DNA of 64,000 nt from Methanolacinia petrolearia DSM 11571. Its GTDB lineage: Archaea; Halobacteriota; Methanomicrobia; Methanomicrobiales; Methanomicrobiaceae. The notes beneath the pieces are model-generated. The model was given only the letters and a program-made list of their open reading frames with translations. It had not been told where the DNA came from and did no database searches. Where the stretch lies: the NCBI RefSeq assembly GCF_000147875.1, contig NC_014507.1, positions 2,480,001 through 2,544,000 on the forward strand, given 5' to 3'. The stretch's first letter is position 1. Each line of letters begins with the position of its first letter. The position numbers were made by a program, and so were the translations under genes. Below are positions 50,767 through 59,007 of the stretch, one piece after another.

Positions 50767-51447
50767 ATGACTGGCATGGCTGACTTCGTTTTTGTGCACG
50801 GGGGGAACATGGATACGGCGACGTGGAACGGGCTGACGACAGGAGAAGAGGTCTTCACGGAGGACGGGAAGATGGGCGGAGAGATCTGGGACGGGACGGT
50901 TTCGTTTCTCCGGGACCAGGGCCACCGGGCCTTTGCCCCGACTCTGGCAGGTGAATATTCCTGTAATCTTTCGGGTCATATCCGGGAGATCTGCGTGCTG
51001 CTCGCCGAAAACAATCTTCATGACGTCATCCTCGTCGGTCATTCCTACGGCGGGATGGTAATTACGGGGGTGGCGGCACGGATACCGGAGAATGTCGGGC
51101 GGCTGGTTTATGTCGATGCTGCTCTTCCCGATTCCGGTCAGTCGTTGTATGATCTTATCGAATCGGCGGGGATCGATGCGGGGTCGTTTTCGGGTCTCGA
51201 ACCCGCTCCCCCTTACGTTGAAAAACTGTTCTTCGATCCGTCGAAGATCCGGGCGATCCCGAAGACTTACATCCTCTGCACGAAGAGCGATTTTGTTTCG
51301 GTTACGGGTGTCGCCCGGAGGAAGATCGAGGCGGACCCGGACGGGTGGGAATATTTCGAGCTTCCTGCTTCCCATGTCCCGATGGCCGATATGCCGGCGG
51401 AGTTTTACGGGCTGATCGGGGATCTCATTCAGTCACCCGGAGAGTGA
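50767..51447 (+). CDS. Alpha/beta hydrolase
   Basis: This 226-residue protein has the hydrolase fold signature: FVFVHGGNMDTATWNG (oxyanion region), the nucleophile elbow VGHSYGGMVITGVA with serine, GRLVYVDAALPDSGQSL, and the late PASHVPMADMP carrying the catalytic histidine. Family members are esterases or lyases of small molecules; the substrate is not known. The start may be 50767 or the ATG three codons later. Its last 23 bases overlap the convergent lipoprotein gene. Confidence 0.87.
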   Translation: MTGMADFVFVHGGNMDTATWNGLTTGEEVFTEDGKMGGEIWDGTVSFLRDQGHRAFAPTLAGEYSCNLSGHIREICVLLAENNLHDVILVGHSYGGMVITGVAARIPENVGRLVYVDAALPDSGQSLYDLIESAGIDAGSFSGLEPAPPYVEKLFFDPSKIRAIPKTYILCTKSDFVSVTGVARRKIEADPDGWEYFELPASHVPMADMPAEFYGLIGDLIQSPGE

Positions 51448-52993
51448 ACGGGGCTAAACCTATTTCGCTCGTCGGCGTCCTGAACTGTGCACTGAAACAG
51501 TAGTCGCCGGGTTCGACCGAAGGGTCGACTGAAAAAGACATGTCGAGATAGTAATTCGCAAAACTTCTCGCGAGGAACCGGTCGGGGTTCACGGATATAT
51601 GGATTCCTTCCGGCAACGAAGGCCATTCGTCATCCCCGCGAGGCATGTGATCCATTTCACATGGCATTCTCGTCAGGTTCATGGTAACAATTCCGGTTTC
51701 GAGTTCCCCCGTGCCTATATAGAATTGTGCATGTCCCGATCCGCCCCGCGGGACTACAAGCAGTCTCTCGCAGTAACCGCCGGTGCTCCGGTAGAAACGA
51801 TATAGTGCCGCTCCGCTCAATGGCGTTCCGTCGTCGACCGCGACTCTTACCCAGTCGTCGGTGATCGCATCCGGGGCCCCTTCGACGTCAGCATGAATGT
51901 ACAGCCACAGGTTGTCCGGAATCCTCGATTCAGGGAGGAGGCGGGCGGTTACCACGGACGTATATTCTTCCCCGGGTTCGGCCTTGAATTCGTTGGGTTC
52001 TATTGTTACGGATAAGTTCTCCGGCATTGGTAGGGGTTTTGTATCGTAGAGGGCGGCTACGTGGTATATATTGTAACTTACGTTTCCGGGGCTCATATTC
52101 CGGGAGTAGAAGGTATAGTTGACCGAGGCGGACGGGGCTGGATCTGGGACGAATTTGTAGTCGGCACCTTCATAACTGTAAGTGGATACCAGGAATCTCC
52201 TGCCGTTGAACCCGCCGACCGGGGAGTTCATCAGGGCCTCCGTGCAGTTCCTGCATCCGGGCATGAGGGCGGGGTCGATCGTCTCAGGGTCGATTCCTTC
52301 AGGCAGGGCATTCCAGCCCGCACAGCCGCAGTGCGGATTCGATCCGGGCGGGGGATCGAATGAGAACCGGCTCTCCGGGATGCCGGTGTTTGTTTCGATG
52401 CGTTCGTAACGTATGGTGTGGATCACGGTATCCAGCTGAGAGAAAGTGGTGATATTCCATGCAAGGCCGGATTTTGGATCGATCCATGCCTGTATCTTCG
52501 AACTTTTGTATGTGGTGTACTTGTCCGACCACGGTTCGGTTATTACTTCGATCCCATAGAGCATCCGTCCGTCTTCCTTCATTGTTCCGGTGACGGAAAA
52601 ATCGCAGTCCCTGACGATCTCCCGGACCATCGCCTGGTAATCGTTTTGCGGTAGATCGCTTATCTCCGGCTGGACTATGTACACGTTTTCCCCTGCATCG
52701 TAGCTGACGGCGGTTGTCAGGTTCATGCAGAGGAGAGAGCCGGGAGCGACATTGGTTTTGTTTACATATTCAAGACGGTATTCGGCGGGATATTTCCAGT
52801 CGAAGATGACCTGCCCGTCGGAGTCCGAGTAATACTCGGAGGTGTAGTCGCGGATGTTGTCCGCTTTTTCCAGGAACCTTGATCCGAGTTCCGAGGCTGT
52901 GAGGTTCTCCGCGGGAGTGTCGGTGCAGCCCGAAACGGAAGAAAAGAAAACAAAAAGAACGGCAATGGTCAGGACAAACAGGATATTTTTCAT
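51425..52993 (-). CDS. Secreted lipoprotein with LolA/DUF2092-like N-terminal part
   Basis: This 522-residue protein begins with a lipoprotein signal (ILFVLTIAVLFVFFSSVSGC), with a cysteine at about residue 23 for lipid attachment. Residues about 35-215 resemble the LolA-type half-barrel (SRFLEKADNIRDYTSEYYSD, then AWIDPKSGLAWNIT), as in many methanogen surface lipoproteins. The second half is a separate beta-rich region with a Cys-containing linker (NPHCGCAGWNALPEG, MPGCRNCTEAL). The start overlaps the stop of the GNAT-YoaP gene (ATGA), so they are coupled. The ligand is not known. Confidence 0.82.
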   Translation of the reverse strand: MKNILFVLTIAVLFVFFSSVSGCTDTPAENLTASELGSRFLEKADNIRDYTSEYYSDSDGQVIFDWKYPAEYRLEYVNKTNVAPGSLLCMNLTTAVSYDAGENVYIVQPEISDLPQNDYQAMVREIVRDCDFSVTGTMKEDGRMLYGIEVITEPWSDKYTTYKSSKIQAWIDPKSGLAWNITTFSQLDTVIHTIRYERIETNTGIPESRFSFDPPPGSNPHCGCAGWNALPEGIDPETIDPALMPGCRNCTEALMNSPVGGFNGRRFLVSTYSYEGADYKFVPDPAPSASVNYTFYSRNMSPGNVSYNIYHVAALYDTKPLPMPENLSVTIEPNEFKAEPGEEYTSVVTARLLPESRIPDNLWLYIHADVEGAPDAITDDWVRVAVDDGTPLSGAALYRFYRSTGGYCERLLVVPRGGSGHAQFYIGTGELETGIVTMNLTRMPCEMDHMPRGDDEWPSLPEGIHISVNPDRFLARSFANYYLDMSFSVDPSVEPGDYCFSAQFRTPTSEIGLAPFTLRVTE

Positions 52994-53790
52994 TTCATCA
53001 TCTTATCCATTATATTCTCAAACCGGCCATTGCTGATCGGGTGATGGCTGATGACTTTCCCGTCGTACATGATGCAGAATGTCCCGAATGGGCACGGGGA
53101 ATCCTGTACCGATTCCGCGTCCTCCATCTCGATCAGGCGGGGGGTCAGGCCGTACTTTTTTTCGGCAGACTCCATGATGGCGGCGACGTTCTTCTCCGAA
53201 TATGGGCACTGTGCCGAGCGGAATATCACGAGACCTTCGGGATATTTCTCACGGTTCTTCTCCATCTCCGGCCTGAAAGAGGGATCGGCGGCGTCCGGGT
53301 CGAATTTGAGTGCGAGCAGCTCGAAATCCGGCCCTGCCAGATCCACCGGGACAAAACCCTTTTTGACGAAGATATCCCTTTTGGCCATGAACGAACCTTT
53401 TCTCGTAACGACCGCCACACCTTTCATCCCGGCCGCTTTCGCGTCTTCGATGCAGGCATCGATCAGCATGGAGGCATATCCCTTTCCCTTGAACTCTTTT
53501 TTGAACCCGACGAAGATGCAGTGAATGAACATGTACCCGTCCGCATCGACGGGGCGGTGGGCATACCGGCCCGGAATGTATTCGAGCATCCCCTGGTATC
53601 CGCCGCTCTTCGAAACGAGCGCCTTTATCCTCAACCCCTTTGGGTAATATTTAGTGAACCACTCGATCTTTCTCCTCAGTTCGACGTGTTTTTTTATATC
53701 TTTGTAACCGCACACCCCGTATTCTGCGATATTTTCGGGAGTGAGATCGATGACGGAGATGTCGTTCATGTTTTTATTTTGAACTGCCAT
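52990..53790 (-). CDS. GNAT acetyltransferase with YoaP-like C-terminal domain
   Basis: This 266-residue protein has an N-terminal GNAT domain: IHCIFVGFKKEFKGKGYASMLIDACIED with the acetyl-CoA loop, then GVAVVTRKGSFMAKRDIFVKKGF in blocks. A C-terminal YoaP-like domain of about 75 residues carries SAQCPYSEKNVAAIMES, a thioredoxin-like CPY segment, and CPFGTFCIMYDGKVISHHPIS. The combination is conserved in bacteria and archaea, but its substrate is unknown. Start could be 53790 or 53769 (MNDIS). It is cotranscribed with the lipoprotein gene. Confidence 0.88.
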   Translation of the reverse strand: MAVQNKNMNDISVIDLTPENIAEYGVCGYKDIKKHVELRRKIEWFTKYYPKGLRIKALVSKSGGYQGMLEYIPGRYAHRPVDADGYMFIHCIFVGFKKEFKGKGYASMLIDACIEDAKAAGMKGVAVVTRKGSFMAKRDIFVKKGFVPVDLAGPDFELLALKFDPDAADPSFRPEMEKNREKYPEGLVIFRSAQCPYSEKNVAAIMESAEKKYGLTPRLIEMEDAESVQDSPCPFGTFCIMYDGKVISHHPISNGRFENIMDKMMK

Positions 53791-53970
53791 TTGATTAATA
53801 CTCTGGTGGTGATTGCAGTCATTAGAGTTATTTCACTTAAATCCGTTTTCAACCATCACTGAAAGGCCGGTAAAAAATAACATTTGGACCCCGAACGGCA
53901 GACAATATTATTCTGGAGCCAGAAGACGATCTCATGTGCCGGTTAATGATTAACTTATCGGCACCGGAAT

Positions 53971-54132
53971 TTATGTCAGGATATATTCCGGTTTTATTAC
54001 ACCTGGATCTTTGGAGTACAGCTCGCGGATCGGTCCTGCAATACGGAGTATATTATCCTCCGGCCAGATAAAAAAGGGCGGCATTCCAACAGGTGTAATT
54101 TCGTCCGGGTTCAGGAAACGGTAAATTTTCAC
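53971..54132 (-). CDS. Possible small protein or gene remnant
   Basis: A 53-residue frame starts at GTG 54132 and reads VKIYRFLNPDEITPVGMPPF, later ILRIAGPIRELYSKDPG. Codon use and composition look like genuine coding DNA, yet there is no RBS. The open frame is closed by TAG about 15 codons upstream, so it may be the tail of a degraded gene. It lies in the gap 53791-54462, which otherwise shows only the promoter of the peptide cluster near its end. Confidence 0.35.
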   Translation of the reverse strand: MKIYRFLNPDEITPVGMPPFFIWPEDNILRIAGPIRELYSKDPGVIKPEYILT

Positions 54133-54411
54133 AATGAGGCAGGGGATCAGTGCATGTGTGCCGGTCTACTGCATTCCTGCAACCAGTTACGGAGCCAGTT
54201 CAATAACGCTGATCTCTTCCATGATTTCTGATGGATGATTCCGGGCCCGTCAATAAAATCATGCATTTTTTGGCGATTATATTCCTTCCGGACAGATGAT
54301 TTTCCCTCTTTTGACAATATGGGGAATAAATAACGACAACAAAACATTTCAACCGACTTTATGCCGGAAATAAAGATTAAAGAAGATTTTTCGCTCCGAA
54401 AAGTACCGGCC

Positions 54412-54457
54412 AAAATATATATACCAGAATAACCAATTAGCGAAATTAAAAAGGAGG
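54412..54457 (+). promoter_or_regulatory. Promoter and strong RBS of the peptide-maturase operon
   Basis: AAAATATATATA at 54412-54423 is a strong TATA element, placing the start of transcription near 54440-54445. AAGGAGG at 54451-54457 is the best ribosome binding site of the window, six bases before the ATG at 54463. All genes from 54463 to the window end appear to depend on it. Confidence 0.7.
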
Positions 54458-54462
54458 GCACT

Positions 54463-54717
54463 ATGGATCAGGAACCATTTAAGTATGTTGTAAGAGACAG
54501 TTTGAACTGGCTCGATAAAAACCCCGATTTTGTAAAGAAAAACATGGACAAGATCAAAGTCTACTCAGATCTTCTCGGAAAGGACAAGAAACTTACCGAT
54601 GCAGTATTACAGTCACTTAAAGAGCACCCGGCACTTCTGCTGGTGCTGATCCAGTATATCGAACAGACGAGCAATCCCAGCAAAAAACTTCTTGCTAAAG
54701 GCTCCTCGTGTAAATAG
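54463..54717 (+). CDS. 84-residue helical protein leading the peptide operon
   Basis: I do not recognise this family. The 84-residue protein is mostly helical and charged (RDSLNWLDKNPDFVKKNMDK, then LLVLIQYIEQTSN) and ends KGSSCK, with its only cysteine next to last. It has the strongest RBS of the window and is the first gene after the promoter, 32 bases before the cysteine-rich peptide gene. It could be a leader-binding helper, a regulator or immunity protein, or a second precursor whose product would be its C-terminus. The lone cysteine makes the last option weaker. Confidence 0.8.
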   Translation: MDQEPFKYVVRDSLNWLDKNPDFVKKNMDKIKVYSDLLGKDKKLTDAVLQSLKEHPALLLVLIQYIEQTSNPSKKLLAKGSSCK

Positions 54718-54749
54718 GTGAACATACAGGTGTTTAAGGAGTTAAGAAG

Positions 54750-54926
54750 ATGAAATTTGAAGTAATCGAAGCATCCAATGAGCTGACAAAGAAAGATCTC
54801 GGCAGGCTGAAAAGCTCGGGATCAGGACACTGTGACCACACCGACCCCGAGGGATGCAGTTCGTCCCTTCTCGGGTGCTGCATTATTCATTTCTGGTGCT
54901 GGGAATCGGGAAGCGGATGTTGTTAA
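54750..54926 (+). CDS. Cysteine-rich RiPP precursor peptide
   Basis: This 58-codon gene is short enough to escape usual gene finding, but AAGGAG stands eight bases before its ATG. The first 22 residues look like a leader (MKFEVIEASNELTKKDLGRL, charged and cysteine-free). The rest is a Gly/Ser-rich core with seven cysteines (positions 28, 36, 43, 44, 50, 57, 58), including GSGHCDHTDPEGC and a terminal ESGSGCC, as well as a hydrophobic CCIIHFWCW section. It is followed 60 bases later by at least seven radical SAM/SPASM genes. That combination is diagnostic of a radical-SAM-modified ribosomal peptide, probably with thioether or other Cys-based crosslinks. The chemistry is inferred. Confidence 0.85.
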   Translation: MKFEVIEASNELTKKDLGRLKSSGSGHCDHTDPEGCSSSLLGCCIIHFWCWESGSGCC

Positions 54927-54986
54927 CATCCTCTCCCTCAAACCAACTTTCGCATATGATTAAGCCCTGACTTTGCCCGGGATTTC

Positions 54987-56339
54987 ATGAAGGCATCATG
55001 CTACAACAACATCATTCCTGCCGGTCCCGGAAAATTCGTATTGTTCAATTCTTTTCGAAAGACCATCGGGATGATCGACGGGGAACTAAAAGAAGCTCTT
55101 GAAAATAATTCCCTGGATAAACTGCCTGACGACCAGGTCGAAGAACTGATCAGGCAGGGCGTTATCTGCGCAAACCCGGAGATCGAAAGGCTGAGCTGCC
55201 GCCATATGTACAACAGCCTGAAATACTCGAACACTTACTCTGCTTTCACCATATTTCCGACTTACAACTGCAACCTCTCCTGCCCCTACTGCTACCAGAA
55301 GGAATTGCGAACCGGAGATACATCGATGGACAGGACCTCGGTGGAGAAGACGATCAGGTTTATAAAAAACACCACTCTTGAAAATAAGAGCAGTTCTCTA
55401 CTGGTCAAATTCTTTGGCGGGGAACCGTTAACAGAACCTGAAATCTGTATACAGATCTCAAAAGAACTCAGGGAATGGGCAAAAGCCCATAATATCAAAT
55501 ATATCGGTACACTGACGACAAACGGCACCCTGTTATCAGGTGAAAATTTTGACCGGCTTTCGCCATATATCTCGGCCTGCCATATAACTCTTGACGGACC
55601 GAGGGAAATACACGATAAAAAAAGGTTCTACAGGGGCGGCAAAGGAACATATGATGATATTATAAATGCAGCTTCAGCAATCGCCGGGGCAGGGAAAATA
55701 CTGACGCTCAGGGTAAACTTCGAAGAAGAAAACCTGCCCAGGCTCCGGGACCTCATGACAGACCTCGCCTCGGCAGGAATGAAGGATTGCGAAAACCTGA
55801 TCTTCGACTTCGGACTGGTCCATCCCCCTGAGATCCCCATGGATGATTACAATAATTACCTGGGAAACAAAAGAAGATTCCTGAGCCTGCTGCAGGATCT
55901 CCGGGCCGTCATCGCAGAAACCGGCTGGAGCGACAGGGCACGTTTTACACTCTACGACGACGTCAACGGTGATTTCCAGCCTTTCTGCGAATCACTAAAG
56001 ATCTGCAACTATGTCATAGATCCTTTCTGTGATCTCTATCTCTGCCCGAGCACTTCACTGGATGAAAGGTACAGGACAGGCAGAATTAACGATAAAGGAA
56101 TAGCGGAGTGGAACAACCGGTATTATGAACTGAAACTGAGAGACCCCCTGGAATATGAAGAATGCAGCGAATGCCTTCACTTCCCTGTATGCGGCGGGGG
56201 ATGCCCCGTCCATGCATATAATGAAAAAGGGTTATTCAATGTGCCATGCTGCGGAAGCAGTGAAGAATTCGTACCACTTCGCGTACTCTCTTACCTGAAA
56301 AGAAACCATCCCGAAAAAATGAGAGGGAGTGAAATATGA
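54987..56339 (+). CDS. Radical SAM/SPASM peptide maturase 1 (subfamily A)
   Basis: This 450-residue enzyme has an N-terminal domain of about 90 residues starting MKASCYNNIIPAG, shared by all seven enzymes here and possibly recognising the leader. The radical SAM motif CNLSCPYC is at 95-102, FFGGEPL follows near 147, and TTNGTLLS near 182. The SPASM region near the C-terminus has C-x2-C-x5-C-x3-C (CSECLHFPVCGGGC) and further cysteines before it (ICNYVIDPFCDLYLC), for two auxiliary [4Fe-4S] clusters. It belongs with enzymes 4 and 6 by its HITLDGPREIHDKKRFY-type segment. Its stop overlaps the next start. It is the first enzyme after the precursor. Confidence 0.93.
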   Translation: MKASCYNNIIPAGPGKFVLFNSFRKTIGMIDGELKEALENNSLDKLPDDQVEELIRQGVICANPEIERLSCRHMYNSLKYSNTYSAFTIFPTYNCNLSCPYCYQKELRTGDTSMDRTSVEKTIRFIKNTTLENKSSSLLVKFFGGEPLTEPEICIQISKELREWAKAHNIKYIGTLTTNGTLLSGENFDRLSPYISACHITLDGPREIHDKKRFYRGGKGTYDDIINAASAIAGAGKILTLRVNFEEENLPRLRDLMTDLASAGMKDCENLIFDFGLVHPPEIPMDDYNNYLGNKRRFLSLLQDLRAVIAETGWSDRARFTLYDDVNGDFQPFCESLKICNYVIDPFCDLYLCPSTSLDERYRTGRINDKGIAEWNNRYYELKLRDPLEYEECSECLHFPVCGGGCPVHAYNEKGLFNVPCCGSSEEFVPLRVLSYLKRNHPEKMRGSEI

Positions 56340-57616
56340 AAAACTCGGCCTACAATCTCATCCTTCCACTGGAAACGGAAAACGACGAATATATTATTTT
56401 CAATACGCTCTCAAACTCGCTTCTGCTTGCAGACGGCGAACTTGCTGGCGCAATAGAGGATCGCCGGTACGATCTTCTCGATGAAAATACCGTCTCGGCC
56501 ATGAAGGCAGGCGGGATATTTATCGAAGACGAAACGGACGAAAAGATGATCTTCTCGAAAAAGTACAGGGAGATCCTGGACTCATCGGAAGAACTCAGGT
56601 TCGTAATTATAACGACATACAAATGCAACCTGGCCTGCTCCTACTGCTACGAGGGACGGGGAACGGTAGTTTCGGAGGATATGAGCCCTGAAATAAGGGA
56701 CAAGGCTATAGAGGCGATAAAAAAGAGGGCGCTCCCGACAGACTGCAAAAGCCTGAAGATAATGCTTTTCGGCGGCGAGCCGCTCATGAATCCCGATACC
56801 GGTTTGGTAATCATGAAAGAACTTTCGCGATGGTGCGGGGAGAACGGCCTGAAGTACGAAGGGTCGATGGTTACCAACGGAACTCTTGCCACCCGGGATC
56901 TTGTGGACAAATTCAGGCCCTATATCAGTACAGTTCAGCTGACACTCGACGGCCCGAAAGAATATCATGACGGCATAAGGGTGTTTAAGAACGGTTCGGG
57001 CACCTACGGCAAAGTCATGGATGCCATAAAGGCGTTCAGGTCCGCCGGGATCTTCGTTGCACTCAGGATCCAGGTCAATGAAAACAATGTCGGCCTTCTC
57101 GACACACTAAAAGAAGAACTGGACAGGAACGGGATAGCGGCGGATAAGGGGATCAGGCAGTTTCCGTCACTTATAAAAAAATATTCCGAGTTCTGCAACA
57201 TGGACTGCGAACTCTTGGAAGACTGCGACCCGGCAGTCCTCTCAAAGATATTGGAATTCGAAAAAAATATGAAGCCTTCGGCACGGTTCGTTCCGTGCCA
57301 TATTTATGCGAACATGTTCGTCATCGATCCCGCCGGGGACGTGTACAAGTGCATCACCGAAGTCGCACAAAAGGAAAATGTATTGGGAACGGTAAAAAAC
57401 GGCCGCCTTGAATTATCCGGCAAATATTCCGATTTCATGTCAAGAGACCCGCTCGGGTTCCCGGAGTGTGCACAATGCAGTTATCTTCCGGTCTGCGGAG
57501 GCGGATGCCCGTATATGGCAAGGAAGACGAACGGCACCTGCCACTCGTCCTTCTGCGGCATGACAAAGGAAGTGGTCGAACAGAAATTAACCGGCTATAT
57601 GGAGGGAAGAAGATGA
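56336..57616 (+). CDS. Radical SAM/SPASM peptide maturase 2 (subfamily B)
   Basis: This 426-residue enzyme begins MKNSAYNLILPLETEN. It has CNLACSYCYEGRG at 97-109, LFGGEPLMNPD, QLTLDGPKEYHDGIRVF, and a SPASM cluster region CAQCSYLPVCGGGC. Also present are CHIYANMFVIDPAGDVYKC and a final SSFCGM. The EGRG after the radical SAM cysteines and the IR in place of KRFY mark it as subfamily B. Start overlaps enzyme 1 by ATGA and its stop overlaps the start of enzyme 3. Without a biochemical reference, the residue it modifies cannot be said. Confidence 0.92.
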   Translation: MKNSAYNLILPLETENDEYIIFNTLSNSLLLADGELAGAIEDRRYDLLDENTVSAMKAGGIFIEDETDEKMIFSKKYREILDSSEELRFVIITTYKCNLACSYCYEGRGTVVSEDMSPEIRDKAIEAIKKRALPTDCKSLKIMLFGGEPLMNPDTGLVIMKELSRWCGENGLKYEGSMVTNGTLATRDLVDKFRPYISTVQLTLDGPKEYHDGIRVFKNGSGTYGKVMDAIKAFRSAGIFVALRIQVNENNVGLLDTLKEELDRNGIAADKGIRQFPSLIKKYSEFCNMDCELLEDCDPAVLSKILEFEKNMKPSARFVPCHIYANMFVIDPAGDVYKCITEVAQKENVLGTVKNGRLELSGKYSDFMSRDPLGFPECAQCSYLPVCGGGCPYMARKTNGTCHSSFCGMTKEVVEQKLTGYMEGRR

Positions 57617-59007
57617 ATCTGCAGGAAACCGGGAAGAAAAGCATGAAAAGATCCAGGTATAATCACATACTCCCGCTTGCGGAGAAGGATACCAACATCC
57701 TGTACAATATGCTGACCGGATCGATCATGCAGGTAGATGACGAGCTGAGGGATATCATCGATAATGGAAAATTCGAGAGCATCGGTGAAGAAGAAATTCA
57801 GAAAGTCCTGGCCGACAACGGCATAATCATTCCCGGCAATACCGATGAAAGCGAACTTTTTTGTTCAAGATACGATGATGAAAAACAAAATCCCGATTAT
57901 TATCTCTTCGTCGTCCTTCCTACCTTTGCATGCAACCTTTCATGCCCGTACTGCTACGAGGGATCGGGTGAGATCCTGACAAAGACCATGGATACGGCGA
58001 CACTTAAAAGCACCATCGACTTTATAAAAAAGACACTGGCTGAAGGAAATCCCGGCAAGGTAGTTTTCAAACTCTACGGTGGCGAGCCGCTGCTTGCCAT
58101 CGACATCTGCACCGGGCTCCTCGACGAAATCATTCCCTGGTGCAGAGTGCAGGGAATACAGGCCGATGTCATTCTCCAGACAAACGGGACCGTTATCGAT
58201 GAAAAGGTTATGAAAGAGCTTGTCCCTGAAATAACCGCCGTAGAGGTGACACTCGACGGGTCCCGTGAAAAGCACAACACGATAAGGCGCTACAAGGACG
58301 GGAGCGGATCATACGATGACATTATCAGAAACCTCATCCTCCTGCTCGATTCAGGAGTAAAAGTAGTTCTGAGAATAAATGCAGATACCCCCGCCGGGTT
58401 TACACGGGTACTGGATGAAATGGATGAATTCGGATTGAAAAAATACCAGGATCTTTTATTTTATACGGCATTTATATCGAACTACAGTCTTTCCGAATTT
58501 TTAACAGACAACGGATTATGCAGCCGCGATGCAGAAAAGAGCCTGGAACTGAAGATGGTATTCGACTCAATTGTACGCGGGAAAGGCTGGCAGAACCATT
58601 ACCAGCCTTACTCACCGCTGGGAAAGCAAAAGGCGGTGTCCTGCAACTTCGAGAAGAAGGGCCGGTTCGTTATCGATCCATCGGGAGACCTTTATAAGTG
58701 CCTTTTCTGCGCAGGAATGAAGGAATTCAGGGTCGGGACGATCGGAGAGGACGGGGAGGAACTGGACACTGCCTATTATGATCTTGAAAAACGTAATCCA
58801 CGTGATTTTGCAGAGTGCAGGGAATGCAGATACCTTCCTGCATGCGGGGGCGGATGCCCGGTAAGGGCGCTGATCAATAACGGCACGTATCAGTCCGGGT
58901 ACTGCGGCACGATTCCCAAGTTCATGGACCAAAGGATACTTGTTCACCTGCAGGGAAAGCACCATGATTATCCGGCCGGAGAGAATGATGAAATCTTCGG
59001 TTTATAA
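57613..59007 (+). CDS. Radical SAM/SPASM peptide maturase 3 (subfamily B)
   Basis: This enzyme of about 464 residues begins MNLQETGKKSMKRSRYNHIL. The start at 57613 overlaps the previous stop (ATGA, with GGAGGG upstream). An ATG ten codons later (MKRSRYN) would match the family's MKxSxYN start. It has CNLSCPYCYEGSG near 107, KLYGGEPLLAID, EVTLDGSREKHNTIRRY, and a SPASM part with CRECRYLPACGGGC and YQSGYCG. It is subfamily B, and stands next to enzyme 2 so that two B genes follow each other. The end runs 20 bases into the next gene. Confidence 0.91.
   Translation: MNLQETGKKSMKRSRYNHILPLAEKDTNILYNMLTGSIMQVDDELRDIIDNGKFESIGEEEIQKVLADNGIIIPGNTDESELFCSRYDDEKQNPDYYLFVVLPTFACNLSCPYCYEGSGEILTKTMDTATLKSTIDFIKKTLAEGNPGKVVFKLYGGEPLLAIDICTGLLDEIIPWCRVQGIQADVILQTNGTVIDEKVMKELVPEITAVEVTLDGSREKHNTIRRYKDGSGSYDDIIRNLILLLDSGVKVVLRINADTPAGFTRVLDEMDEFGLKKYQDLLFYTAFISNYSLSEFLTDNGLCSRDAEKSLELKMVFDSIVRGKGWQNHYQPYSPLGKQKAVSCNFEKKGRFVIDPSGDLYKCLFCAGMKEFRVGTIGEDGEELDTAYYDLEKRNPRDFAECRECRYLPACGGGCPVRALINNGTYQSGYCGTIPKFMDQRILVHLQGKHHDYPAGENDEIFGL

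Noticed and set aside
54395-54407. TCCGAAAAGTACC near the peptide operon promoter, resembling the surface regulon motif
   Set aside because: It has an extra A, stands in the opposite orientation to the downstream gene, and lacks the fixed spacing to TATA seen in the five true copies.
54147-54461. Minus-strand frame of 104 codons before the peptide operon
   Set aside because: It runs through the promoter and RBS of the peptide operon, has no ribosome binding site and has an unconvincing composition.
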